Notes: generated from the letters alone by a model not told the origin. A stretch of DNA of 64,000 nt from Oligoflexia bacterium (GCA_903895855.1 CAITVN010000009.1:1-64000), one strand, 5' to 3'. Positions 20,388 through 30,649 are shown, counted from the stretch's first letter. Numbers and translations: made by a program.

Positions 20388-21488
20388 TTAATAACACACG
20401 TTCGGTTCATCTTCGCGAAAGTGCTTGGTCGCTCTTTGAAATTGCATGCGTTTTCTCACATCGAGCGGCCCTAGATCTACCAAAAGGCAGTTTTTCCAGA
20501 GCACGTCACCGCTGAACATGATCTCTTTTGAGAGTAGACGCACGTTTTCGAGATCAACTGAATCGGTGAGCACAATGTCTCTGGCGTTGATGATCGAGCC
20601 TTGTTCTCCGTAAATTTTCACCTCGCCACTGAGTTTGGCATTTTGTTTAATTGAAGAGTTTCCGTAGACTTTTACTTGGTCACTCAAGTGCACTTCATCG
20701 GCGATCAGAGCCATGTCAAAGACTTCAACTTCGCCAGAGAGGTTTGCGGTGCCTTCAACTTGTGCGTAGTCTGAAATTTTGACTGAGTCTGAAAGGTAAA
20801 GTAAAAATCCATTCTTGCTCTTGCCGTTGATCATGGCGTGCCCTGATACGGTGACGTTCTTCATGATTTGACTGAGGCCTTTTACGATGGCGAAGTCTCC
20901 GACGGTGAAGAGTTGCGGAAACTGATCGGCCGATACCCAGGCGTTTTCTCGAATTTTTGCGTGGCCGTCAATAGCAGCTAAGCCAGTAACTGATGCTTGA
21001 TCGGCGACTTCAGAGTCACCGGCGACTCCGGAGAAATCGCTGATGAGTACGCCCTTGGTGTCTGATGAGCTTTCTGAGTGAACAAAGGCGCGTTCACTCA
21101 CCACTGCATTTTTCTGAATGGTCACATTGCCGTCGATGTGGGCGTTATCCATGACGACTGAACTACCTAAGATACGAACGCCTTTTCCGACCGTTGCATG
21201 CCCGCAAACGTGCGAACCGACGCCGATGTAGGCATCTGGATCGACGGTCGCAGTCAATTCGACTAGTCCACCTGGGCCTCCGTTTAATTGAAAAAATGCG
21301 TTTGTTACTGGCTTGTTCTGGTGAACTTTCATCGGCCGCAAAAAACAGTTGGTGAAATCGGGTGTGGGTTTGATTTCGGCTGCAGGTTGATCAGCCCACG
21401 CCAGGCTCGATTGACTGAGGCAAGCTTGCAGGACGGCGGCTAGAGCGAGTGATTGAATGCTGATGATGCTGTGTTCTTTTGTGTTCAT
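20388..21488 (-). CDS. Secreted hexapeptide-repeat beta-helix protein (YdcK-like pattern)
   Basis: Signal peptide; repeating V..xA.I.G.A.I pattern across most of its length. Confidence 0.65.
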   Translation of the reverse strand: MNTKEHSIISIQSLALAAVLQACLSQSSLAWADQPAAEIKPTPDFTNCFLRPMKVHQNKPVTNAFFQLNGGPGGLVELTATVDPDAYIGVGSHVCGHATVGKGVRILGSSVVMDNAHIDGNVTIQKNAVVSERAFVHSESSSDTKGVLISDFSGVAGDSEVADQASVTGLAAIDGHAKIRENAWVSADQFPQLFTVGDFAIVKGLSQIMKNVTVSGHAMINGKSKNGFLLYLSDSVKISDYAQVEGTANLSGEVEVFDMALIADEVHLSDQVKVYGNSSIKQNAKLSGEVKIYGEQGSIINARDIVLTDSVDLENVRLLSKEIMFSGDVLWKNCLLVDLGPLDVRKRMQFQRATKHFREDEPNVCY

Positions 21489-23140
21489 AAAGACCCCGTT
21501 TTATCGAATTGGTATACAGTTTCTACATCGAAGCCTTGAAGGGGCATTCCTTTTCTTGAAATTCTAAGAAGTGAGTAAACGATTTTGGCAAGCGGCTGCG
21601 GATTGGGTACGCCTTGAATCACGACCATTTCGCCGCCTTCGTCTCCGCCACTTGGGTACAGGTCATCTTTGACTTGAGCGTCTGCTAAGGTAGCTGCGGC
21701 CAACCAATCGCTAGGTGAACTGCCCACGCCGTTCCAGAGTGAAAGTTGCGACTCGTCTACGTCTGAAGTAGCAATCATGCCGTCAGGAACGAGCCAGATA
21801 AAATCGGGTTGCTCGTAAGGCATGGCGTACATCCACCATTCGCCGCCAATGATTTCGCCTGAATCACTCAGTTCAAGCAAGTACTGGGTTTTCATTTTGG
21901 CAACTTTGTCGCGCGACTCAGAGTCGAGAACTTCATGGTCGGGGTCGACTTCTTTTTGATAAGTCAGAGTCATCGTCACGCCTACGATCGACTTGGCTTT
22001 TGGTGAACGGTAGTGCGAGTATTCTTTTACATCTCTTGCGTCAGCAATTGCGTGTTGAGGATCTTTCGTACTTGAATGAGTTGCCGGATTAAAAAATTCC
22101 ATCGAATAGGCAAACACGGGCTGGTTGAAAACGGGTGCGCCCACATCAATGTCCATGAGCATACCGCGACCGTTGAGACCAATTTGATTAACCACGGCTA
22201 AGTGCATTTCAGCCGGATTTGGATCAAAACAAGGCCCAACAGAGCGACCGTCGGGGTCGAGTCTACCGGTCTCGGTGCGCATGCGAAGGCCTGAGTTTTT
22301 CTTGTCGCATCGGTTGCCGCGAATGGGCAATTGGTTTTGAATACTTGATTTTCCCCATAAGAATGAGGTGAGTGCCTTGATGTCATCTGGGTACACCGGC
22401 ACGTCGATGCCGAGGTTTGAACGCACGACGAATGAATGCCCTGGTCTCGGTAGAGCAGTTGAGGCGGGGCCCCAACCGTGACAAACACCTGACCAATTGG
22501 CAACTCGGTGGTGTTCATTGAGAAAATCGACCATTCTAACGACCGCTTTTGAAAATCCGAAAGTTTGATCGCCAGCAATGAGGTCATATTTCTCGGCTGG
22601 TGAAGAGTGATCGAGTACTGTTTTTTCTTCTTCAGTTAGCGCAATGTTACTTTGCCCTTTTTTGACGATCGTTCGAAGAGTTGCTTGCCGATCTTCGTCG
22701 ACAATTTTGCCTTTATTGGCTTTCCAACCCCAGATTCGAGAGATCACTGAATGAACGTGTCGGTCAGAATAGTTTTCAGCAATCGAACCCATCTTGTCTG
22801 GCCACGAAGTGCCGGCCCAAGCCTGGATGAGGATTTTTTTTTCACTATCAGTTGCCAAATCTTTTTCTAGTGCACAGGCGTACTTTGCATCGCTCGTCAT
22901 GGCAAACGGGTTTTTGACAATTCTTCGGCACATCTGGCCGGAGCTAAGAAGAGGTGAGGCAGTTTCAAGAAAATTAGAAACGGTCGCATCGGGAGATCGA
23001 TTGACGAATTTCGAAATGCTGCGGATTCCGCCTGAATAGCCGATCGCAAAGGCATTGCTACTGCTCGCCAAGATTGCCGAGATGACTACTGTGTATGATA
23101 GAAATCGAAAATTGATGTTTGGAGTCTGGTGTTGGTTCAT
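21485..23140 (-). CDS. Secreted transglutaminase-elicitor-like protein (tentative)
   Basis: Signal peptide; VDFLNEHHRVANWSGVCHGWGPAS Cys-His motif, GGEWW near C-terminus; 4-bp overlap with 20388-21488. Confidence 0.5.
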   Translation of the reverse strand: MNQHQTPNINFRFLSYTVVISAILASSSNAFAIGYSGGIRSISKFVNRSPDATVSNFLETASPLLSSGQMCRRIVKNPFAMTSDAKYACALEKDLATDSEKKILIQAWAGTSWPDKMGSIAENYSDRHVHSVISRIWGWKANKGKIVDEDRQATLRTIVKKGQSNIALTEEEKTVLDHSSPAEKYDLIAGDQTFGFSKAVVRMVDFLNEHHRVANWSGVCHGWGPASTALPRPGHSFVVRSNLGIDVPVYPDDIKALTSFLWGKSSIQNQLPIRGNRCDKKNSGLRMRTETGRLDPDGRSVGPCFDPNPAEMHLAVVNQIGLNGRGMLMDIDVGAPVFNQPVFAYSMEFFNPATHSSTKDPQHAIADARDVKEYSHYRSPKAKSIVGVTMTLTYQKEVDPDHEVLDSESRDKVAKMKTQYLLELSDSGEIIGGEWWMYAMPYEQPDFIWLVPDGMIATSDVDESQLSLWNGVGSSPSDWLAAATLADAQVKDDLYPSGGDEGGEMVVIQGVPNPQPLAKIVYSLLRISRKGMPLQGFDVETVYQFDKTGSL

Positions 23141-23278
23141 GGTGGTTTCTCTCTCTGGATGCCAGGATTAGTCGCTTTAACGTTATGCGTCAATTTATTT
23201 TGCACTAGTTTCATGTGACGCAATGGGGCCGCAACAGTCGTGTGATCGAATTCGAGATATTAATGTTGGTTCTCAAAT

Positions 23279-26200
23279 TCATTGAGGTTTCCGGGCAGAT
23301 CCATTCAAGCGATCCAGCAAGCTGTAAACACTCGGAACTACAAAAAGAGTCAGAAACGTTGACACAAAGACCCCACCAATCACACCCAATGCCATCGGTA
23401 TGCGGCTCTCAGCACCCGGGCCGATGGCAAGTGCTGGCGGAATGGCTCCCACAATTGTCGCGATTGACGTCATGAGAATCGGGCGCAGGCGAACCGGACA
23501 AGCTTCAATTAACGCTTCACGAGCCCCGAAACCTTTTTCGCGAAAGTGATTGGTAAATTCAACTAAGAGAATTGAATTCTTTTTGACAATTCCCATCAGC
23601 AGAATCAAGCCGATCATGCTGTAGATATTGAGAGTTTGATTTCCTAAATAAAGAGCAATGAAGGCTCCAGAAACACTGAATGGTAGTGCGATCAAAATCG
23701 TGATTGGGTGAATGAAGCTATTAAATTGTGAAGCGAGCACCATGTAAGAAACGAGAATGCCCAGAAATAATGCAATCATGAGACCCCTAAAAGACTCTTC
23801 GAATGTTTTTGCGCTGCCGCTGACAACTGCAGAGTAGCCCTCAGTCAGTGTCGCTTTCGTAATCTTTTGAACGACATCAATTGCCTCGGCTTGAGAACTA
23901 TTGGGAGCAATATTGGCTCTCACAGTAATGGCTCGTTGCCGATCTTCTCTTGAGATTGCCTGAAGCCCGTTTCGCTGAGTTAAATTGACCAACTTGTGTA
24001 AAGCGATCAGTTCGCCCTGGCTGTTTCGAACATTGAGTTGTTTGAGTGTTTCTGTTGAGCTGCGTGAAGTCGCAGGCAATCCGACTCTCACGTCATAGCG
24101 CCTGCCGCCTTGTGAATATTTTCCAGCGATTGCGCCAGCCATCATGACATTCACTGCTGTTGAAATTTCTGAAACATCGACGGCATATTGTCGCGCTTTG
24201 ATTCGGTCAGGAATGACTTGAACTTCGGGCATTCCGTCTTGGTAGTTCGAATCGATATCGGTCATTAAGCCCGATTTTTCCATTGAACTCATGACCGCTT
24301 TTGAAAACTCAATTAGCTTCGCCCAATCGGGGCCTTTTACCGTAAATTGAATCGGAAAACTTCTCGAGCCTCCCAATCCTGATAGAGAGGGATCTTGAAT
24401 CGTAACTTTGGCTCCTGGAATTTTTTTGAGATCTTTTCGAAATTCGGTGGCCAGCTGTTGAGCCGTCAGTTTTCGGTCTTTAGGCGCCTTAAGGGTTAGA
24501 AAAATATTGCCCGCATTGACCGAAGCACCCCCTCCACTTCCGACGGAAGTGAATTGACCGTCGACTTCTGGACGCGAAGTAAAGTATTTTTCGAGTCGCA
24601 AAAATTTCTCATTAGTAGCCGCAAGCGAGGTGCCGACTGGGGTTTGTAGACGCACGATAAGGCGACTCTGGTCTTGCGGGGGCACAAATTCTTTTTTTAG
24701 AACGTTACCAATACCGAGAGTCGCGATGAAAAAAAGTGTAGCCGAAAAAATGGTAAGCCAAGGGTGATTGAGGGTAACCGGAATCATTTTTCGATAGAGT
24801 GAAGCGGCACCATCAAAGCTCTTTTCAATATTGCGACCCACCCAAGAGGTTCTTGCGGTGACTACTAAGAATCGTGAGCATCGCATTGGCGTGAGTGTGA
24901 GCGCTTCGAGAAGTGAGATGGCGACTGCGACAGAAAGGGTGATGCCAAACTGCAGAAAATATTTTCCGATCACGCCGTCCATAAAGGTGACGGGTAAAAA
25001 GATGGCAATGATGGCGATCGTTGCTGCAATGGCGGCGCCAGTGATCTCGAAGGCCCCATCAAGCGAAGCTTGAACTCGATCTTTTCCTTCTTCTTTATGG
25101 CGAACGATGTTTTCGAGCACCATGATGGCATCATCAACGACGATGCCGATCGCTAGCGAAAGCCCCAATAGCGTGAATGTGTTCAAAGTGAATCCGAAAC
25201 TATTCAACACGATGAAGCAACCCACCACTGAAGTGGGTATCGCCAGAATGACATTCAGGGTTGCTGACCATGAACCCAAGAAGAGCCAACAAACCAGAGC
25301 CGTTAAAACCGCCGAGAAGATTAGCGTGAAATTGAGTTCATTGACGGCTTCTTCAATGAATTGCGTTGTATCAAAGCGCACTCCAATTTCGACTCCTTTT
25401 GGAAGTTGCGCGGCTACTTCTTTCATTCGCTGTTTGATCGCCTTGGCCACTTCGACCGAGTTCGTGCCGGGTTGTTTCGTGATGCCGATTCCGACGGCGA
25501 CTTTTCCTTGTGCACGACTTAAACTTCGCACATCGGCGGTGCCATCTTCAATTTTGGCTATGTCTTTGAGTGCGATGGGTCGGTAATTCATTGCACCGCC
25601 CCTTCTCGTGACTGAAATGTTTTCAAAATCTTTGATTGTTGGCGCTTCACCTAAGGTTCGAATGTTCATTTCTTCAGTTGTGGTTTCTATTCGCCCTCCG
25701 GGCTGTTCAGAGTGTTCAAGTTGAATTGCCTTAATGACATCTGACGCCGTTAGCTGAAAGTGGTTCAATTTTTCTTGCGAAAGCCAGACTCTGAGGTTTG
25801 GTTCAAGGTAGCCGCCTAGCGTGATTTGTCCAACCCCTTCTACGGTGGTGAAGTAGTCTTGTACTCGGTCTCGAACTAGAGTCATCAGTTCTTTTCGCGA
25901 CATTCCATCGGCAGTTACCGCAAGCTGCAAAATCGGTTGATCGTCAGGATTTGACTTACTGACGGTGGGAGGATCTACATTTGTGGGCAATTGCCTCTGA
26001 ACCCGCGCAAGCGCACTTTGAATTTCTTGAACGGCCGTATTGATATTTTTGTCGAGTCCAAATTCAATTGAGATATGGCCACTTCCTGTCCTTGATGACG
26101 AACTCATTGATTTGATGCCCGGAACAGAAGTGAGCCCACCTTCGATGATATCAACCACGTTGAGTTCCATGACTTCGGGTGAGGCGCCATCCAGATTAAC

Positions 26201-26344
26201 GTTGATACTCACGACAGGAAAATCAACATCGGGCAACTGGCTGACCCCCATTCTCGTGAATGAGATGCCACCGAAGATCAGCAAGCCGGCCATGAGCATC
26301 CAGGCGAATACGTGGTTCTTAATGGCAATTTCTGAGAGTTTCAT
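23279..26344 (-). CDS. RND-family (AcrB/MdtB-like) efflux transporter permease
   Basis: 1021 aa, IKNHVFAWMLMAGLLIFGGISF, AIGIVVDDAIMVLENI, GIVKKNSILLVEFTN. Confidence 0.95.
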   Translation of the reverse strand: MKLSEIAIKNHVFAWMLMAGLLIFGGISFTRMGVSQLPDVDFPVVSINVNLDGASPEVMELNVVDIIEGGLTSVPGIKSMSSSSRTGSGHISIEFGLDKNINTAVQEIQSALARVQRQLPTNVDPPTVSKSNPDDQPILQLAVTADGMSRKELMTLVRDRVQDYFTTVEGVGQITLGGYLEPNLRVWLSQEKLNHFQLTASDVIKAIQLEHSEQPGGRIETTTEEMNIRTLGEAPTIKDFENISVTRRGGAMNYRPIALKDIAKIEDGTADVRSLSRAQGKVAVGIGITKQPGTNSVEVAKAIKQRMKEVAAQLPKGVEIGVRFDTTQFIEEAVNELNFTLIFSAVLTALVCWLFLGSWSATLNVILAIPTSVVGCFIVLNSFGFTLNTFTLLGLSLAIGIVVDDAIMVLENIVRHKEEGKDRVQASLDGAFEITGAAIAATIAIIAIFLPVTFMDGVIGKYFLQFGITLSVAVAISLLEALTLTPMRCSRFLVVTARTSWVGRNIEKSFDGAASLYRKMIPVTLNHPWLTIFSATLFFIATLGIGNVLKKEFVPPQDQSRLIVRLQTPVGTSLAATNEKFLRLEKYFTSRPEVDGQFTSVGSGGGASVNAGNIFLTLKAPKDRKLTAQQLATEFRKDLKKIPGAKVTIQDPSLSGLGGSRSFPIQFTVKGPDWAKLIEFSKAVMSSMEKSGLMTDIDSNYQDGMPEVQVIPDRIKARQYAVDVSEISTAVNVMMAGAIAGKYSQGGRRYDVRVGLPATSRSSTETLKQLNVRNSQGELIALHKLVNLTQRNGLQAISREDRQRAITVRANIAPNSSQAEAIDVVQKITKATLTEGYSAVVSGSAKTFEESFRGLMIALFLGILVSYMVLASQFNSFIHPITILIALPFSVSGAFIALYLGNQTLNIYSMIGLILLMGIVKKNSILLVEFTNHFREKGFGAREALIEACPVRLRPILMTSIATIVGAIPPALAIGPGAESRIPMALGVIGGVFVSTFLTLFVVPSVYSLLDRLNGSARKPQ

Positions 26345-27654
26345 TTGATTTCTTTCTGGCTTTCTTTTGCATCGGTTGGGTCGGGCAGTTCAGCGAGAGA
26401 AATCTGTGCCGTGGCGGCCTTGAGATCGGCCGCTGCTGAAAGAGCAAGGTAGCGAGTTCGATCGAGTGAGCGTTTAGTGTCTTGAAATAGGTTGAGGGCT
26501 TGAATGACATCCAAGTTGGTTGCTTGTCCAAAACGGTAGTTTTTTTCTTGTTCGCGGTAGTTTTGTTCGGTTGATTTCAGAGCTGACTCAAGGGCCGTGA
26601 TTTGATTGAGCGAGCTTTCTAGGTTGTGGTAGCTGGTTCTAATCGTGATTTCGGAAAGTCGTCGACTTTGGCTAAGAAGGTACTCATTTTCGCTGAGTTT
26701 GTGGCTCGCTTCGGCGACCTGTGCGCTGACCAAGCCGCCTTGAAAAAGCAGCAAATTCATGGTGACGCCGGCATCCCAGTCGTTACCTTTTTGAATCGTG
26801 TTTTTGACAGGATAGTAGTTTGCCAGTAGGTCTACTTTAGGAAGGTGGCCCGCTTTGGCACTATCGATTTTACTTTGAGCAATGTTCACCTGCGCTTTGA
26901 ACATCGCAATGTCGGGGCGTTTATCGAGAGCTAATAAGTAGGTTTCAATTTTTTGGGGTGGGCTAGGAATTTCTTTTGTTTTAATGAGTTCGGTTTCTCT
27001 CGGTAGCCCTGTCACGAGCGTGAATTGATCGCGTGCAGTGATCAGTTGCCCTTCTGCGGCCAGTAGCTGCGCCTTGATCACTGACAATTGTGCCTGAGCG
27101 GCTAAATTCTCTATGTTTCGAGACCGGCCAATCTTTTCTCTGGCGTTGATTTCACTGACTCGCTCGGCTGCAAATTCAATGGTCTTCTTTAGGTTTTCTA
27201 CTTCAGTTTGCCCCGACAAGACGGCGTAAAACTCTCGGGCAACGTCGGAGAAAAGCGCGTAGTTCGCAACAGTTAGGTTCTGCTTTTGCAAGTCTTCGTC
27301 GGATTTTGTACCTCTCAATGAGGCGCTGTCGCGGCCCCCGTTATAAATTGATTGGGTCGTCGTGAGTCGCAGGTGCGACTGTGCGACTGTTGTTTCTTGT
27401 GCCTGATAGTTGGCGTCAAATGAGAGAGTCGGAAGAAATCGAGACCTCGCTTGGTGAGATCTCTCGGTGGCTTGCTGAATGCGAGTTTGGCCGAGCGGCA
27501 CGGTTTCGGTTTTTTCAAGTGCCGATCGGTAAGCGTCTTTTAAGTCAACCGATGTGGCGACAGCCGATGCCTGGTGCGACAAAAAGGTCGTTAATACCGC
27601 ACAGATCGCTTTGACCGCTGAGATTCGTTTTTTCACGTGGCAGAAATTCCTCAA
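26341..27654 (-). CDS. TolC-family outer membrane efflux protein
   Basis: 437 aa, coiled-coil OEP repeats, overlaps RND gene by 4 bp. Confidence 0.9.
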   Translation of the reverse strand: MRNFCHVKKRISAVKAICAVLTTFLSHQASAVATSVDLKDAYRSALEKTETVPLGQTRIQQATERSHQARSRFLPTLSFDANYQAQETTVAQSHLRLTTTQSIYNGGRDSASLRGTKSDEDLQKQNLTVANYALFSDVAREFYAVLSGQTEVENLKKTIEFAAERVSEINAREKIGRSRNIENLAAQAQLSVIKAQLLAAEGQLITARDQFTLVTGLPRETELIKTKEIPSPPQKIETYLLALDKRPDIAMFKAQVNIAQSKIDSAKAGHLPKVDLLANYYPVKNTIQKGNDWDAGVTMNLLLFQGGLVSAQVAEASHKLSENEYLLSQSRRLSEITIRTSYHNLESSLNQITALESALKSTEQNYREQEKNYRFGQATNLDVIQALNLFQDTKRSLDRTRYLALSAAADLKAATAQISLAELPDPTDAKESQKEIK

Positions 27655-27725
27655 AAATTGTGTAAAAAATTAGTTTACCAGAAAACCACAGTTGGCGCCA
27701 TGAGTCTGTTGAATGGGATATTTAA

Positions 27726-27752
27726 CTCGGCATCTTTTGCCGAGGTGTTTTT
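27726..27752 (+). promoter_or_regulatory. Terminator-like hairpin in the leader of the 27832 gene
   Basis: CTCGGCA-TCTTT-TGCCGAG followed by GTGTTTTT; no + strand gene ends here. Confidence 0.5.
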
Positions 27753-27831
27753 ACGTCGGTGTTGAATTCGATTTATGCTCGGAATTTGCTGGGTTTTTTG
27801 CCAGTCGATTGCGATAATTTAACGAGAACTG

Positions 27832-30615
27832 ATGGGAAAATTTAAGTTTCTACTCGTATCACTTTTTATTCGCATACTCTTGCTGAGCGCTTCGCCAGTA
27901 AGTGCTGCGCCCATTCGTTGCCTCGATAAACCCCCGGTCTGTGCAAAGGGTCGAGAAGTCGTTCAGTTGGCGCTCAATTGCGGCCAACAAGAAAATGGAC
28001 ACCTTTACAGCTGTGTTACGGCTCTTGAATTAGACATTCTGTTTTCAAGAAGTGAAAGCCAGGCTCATCAGTGGTCAGGATTTGTCGGTGAGTTCACGAA
28101 AGTTTCTGTTGGGCAGATCAAAGATGAGGGGCTCACACTAGCAAGACAAAATTTGCGCTTGTTCGAGAACAACGGCAAGAACATCGAGGAAGTCGCAATC
28201 AGAGATTATTGCACTCACCCTGGCCTAGCAAAACGGTGCGCGAAACTATTACTTACGATTAAGAATACGAATGATCAATTGAAAGGCTACCGTTCTGATC
28301 TCGATGCTCGAGACCTACTTGGGCGGATTTCTGATTTAGCCATTCAAAGTAAGGAGAGTGTTAAGCGCGAATTATCGGATGTGGTTGCTGAGACGGCAAA
28401 GATTGCTCAGGTTTTGGCTTCGGCACCTGCGGTTGCCGTTCACTGTGTTGATAAAGAACAAGCAAGGGTTGCCGCATTAAACCAAAAAGCCTTTGATGAA
28501 ATCACTGAACAAGTCAGGTCTGGATTCTTGCATCCTGCCGATATGGCGAGACTTTACGTGTATTCGCCGATTCCAGATGTGGCAACTAAAGAAAGAATTC
28601 TTGAACAACTTCGAATCCATAACTCTGAGTATTTCGATGATTTGCAGGACAATTTGATTGGATATAAGATTGCCGAGAAAATTTATGGAAGTCTCATTCC
28701 CGGCCACGATCAAGTTCTTAAAGAGTCTTCGAGAAATTTGGATTTAGAAGCCGAGCGAATCGAGGCGATGTTGAAAATCAACCTCGAAAGTATCGCCGAC
28801 GAATTTGGGGTAGACTCAGACGTTTATATTCAGACACTAGACGTAAAAAATCGGTTGAATACGTACCGAAGGGTACACCTGGGTGAGCCTGCGACAACCC
28901 CCATTGAGATCAAACTGCGGTTTGAAATACTGAGAAAACTGAATCAGGAGTACAAAAATGTCGATCACGATAAAAATCGAACTCACGCTGACCGAATTGA
29001 TACGCTTGAGACGATTGCGTCGGTCGCCACAGATGTAAAAGGGGGTCTGAGATTTGCGGCGATTGCGGCCGCCTCTTATGCTTCGGGGGGCCTGTTAGGC
29101 GGAGCCGTAGGTGCTGGGTTCGATGCGCTTGACTCGATAGCTGGGCAGGGAATTCTCGATGGAAAAGTCGATTGGACTCGAGTGGCGACTCACTCTGGTC
29201 GAGGTGCTCTTGAAGGACTCTTTTTGGCCGGTAGTGGCGGCTTGGTCAAGTCAGTTGCAGAAAAAGTCGGCGCCGAGGTGGTCGCGCTGGGCGCATCTGA
29301 GTTGGCTGCAAAAGTGACTACTAAAGGTGTTGCCGCCGTTGTTGGTTATGAGCTGTCTGGGGTGGCGAGTGCTGGTGGGTCGATGGCTGAGACGGCTGTT
29401 CTTCGAACTGTCAAAGGACAAGAAGTTACAGCCGACGAGTTGTCTGAGGCCGGTCTCGCTGCGCTCAAAGCCAATCACACACTACGTGGATTAATCACCG
29501 CAGCTGGCGGAATGGCGATTCACGCTTCGATGGCGAAGGTTCCCATCGCTCGGCCACCTCCCCCGCCTCCACGAGTGAGTCGAGTGAGTGAAACTCAAGA
29601 GCTCGCTCAGGCAGACACGGCCCTTGCAGACACTGCGCTTGCGCCGACGCTTCCGCAGTCTAGAGCGGCCCCAGCACCTGAACTACGAAACACTACCGTT
29701 TCAGCTCAGCCGTTCAAGACTCAGATTGATGGGTTCACCGGGGCAACGCAGATCACGGGATCGACAATTACGATCGATGGATTTACGTTTACGGTGCCCG
29801 AACGAACTTACACCCCTCCGTCACCTGATCTCTCTGGTCGAATCGTGCTACCTGAAGCTTCTGCTCAGCCAGCGACAGCGCCACGTAGTCCACGCGCGCG
29901 TGGGCCGCCCCAACCAGGAGCGCAACCGGTACCCAAACCTCCTAAAGTTCAACGCGTTGTTTTTGATCTGGCTGGTACGGCAGAATCGGCCTTGAGTGCT
30001 AAGTATGGCCAGCCGGTGAAAGTGGGAAGTGAAGTTGGTAGAGGGGGAATGCGAACCGTTTTTGAAGTTGAAGGAATGCCTGGCAAATTGGCCAAAGTTT
30101 TTGATCCGGCAAAAGTGACTTCTGAAAGGGTTGCGAGACGCATCCAAACAGACCTTCTCAAAGAAGATTACATTCAAGGTTATCTGGACCGGTATCAAAA
30201 ACAAAATCCAGGTGAACCAGCACCGCTCAAAGTGGCGCGCACTAATCGCGACCCCAAGTTGATCGACCGAGGAGTGATCGAAGTAGAGAGGGCAGCAGGG
30301 CGCGGCTTGACGGATTTATTACAGAAACGACCTGAGTTGATCAATCATCCGGCCATTCAACGTGCCTTTAAAGCGATTCGAGAAATGGAGCCTCATTGTT
30401 TTGCCTTAGAAAAACAGCTGAACAATGATACCGCGTTGGCCATACAACTCAATCAGGCAGGGCGCGATTACGTTAAGGCTGTGGGAACCAATCTTCACAC
30501 GGTGCCGGTACCGAACAGCTCCGACCCGCTAGCTTTCTTCGGGCTCGATGTCTATGGCACGAATAATCTTTTTTTCGATGAAAGCACCGGTACGGTGACA
30601 CTCGTCGATTACTGA
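27832..30615 (+). CDS. Secreted multidomain protein with C-terminal minimal kinase-like domain (candidate effector/toxin)
   Basis: Signal peptide; Gly/Ala-rich hydrophobic middle; Pro-rich linker; GRGGMRTVFEV (G-loop), AKVF (Lys755), D906-VYGT-N911 catalytic loop, TVTLVD926Y end. Confidence 0.7.
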   Translation: MGKFKFLLVSLFIRILLLSASPVSAAPIRCLDKPPVCAKGREVVQLALNCGQQENGHLYSCVTALELDILFSRSESQAHQWSGFVGEFTKVSVGQIKDEGLTLARQNLRLFENNGKNIEEVAIRDYCTHPGLAKRCAKLLLTIKNTNDQLKGYRSDLDARDLLGRISDLAIQSKESVKRELSDVVAETAKIAQVLASAPAVAVHCVDKEQARVAALNQKAFDEITEQVRSGFLHPADMARLYVYSPIPDVATKERILEQLRIHNSEYFDDLQDNLIGYKIAEKIYGSLIPGHDQVLKESSRNLDLEAERIEAMLKINLESIADEFGVDSDVYIQTLDVKNRLNTYRRVHLGEPATTPIEIKLRFEILRKLNQEYKNVDHDKNRTHADRIDTLETIASVATDVKGGLRFAAIAAASYASGGLLGGAVGAGFDALDSIAGQGILDGKVDWTRVATHSGRGALEGLFLAGSGGLVKSVAEKVGAEVVALGASELAAKVTTKGVAAVVGYELSGVASAGGSMAETAVLRTVKGQEVTADELSEAGLAALKANHTLRGLITAAGGMAIHASMAKVPIARPPPPPPRVSRVSETQELAQADTALADTALAPTLPQSRAAPAPELRNTTVSAQPFKTQIDGFTGATQITGSTITIDGFTFTVPERTYTPPSPDLSGRIVLPEASAQPATAPRSPRARGPPQPGAQPVPKPPKVQRVVFDLAGTAESALSAKYGQPVKVGSEVGRGGMRTVFEVEGMPGKLAKVFDPAKVTSERVARRIQTDLLKEDYIQGYLDRYQKQNPGEPAPLKVARTNRDPKLIDRGVIEVERAAGRGLTDLLQKRPELINHPAIQRAFKAIREMEPHCFALEKQLNNDTALAIQLNQAGRDYVKAVGTNLHTVPVPNSSDPLAFFGLDVYGTNNLFFDESTGTVTLVDY

Positions 30616-30649
30616 GATCTAAGATATTGATGACCAGTGACTACCTAAA

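Noticed and set aside
23186-23222. TGCGTCA...TGACGCA inverted repeat upstream of the 23140 gene
   Set aside because: Only 7-bp arms with a long spacer; could be a binding site but is not distinguishable from chance here.
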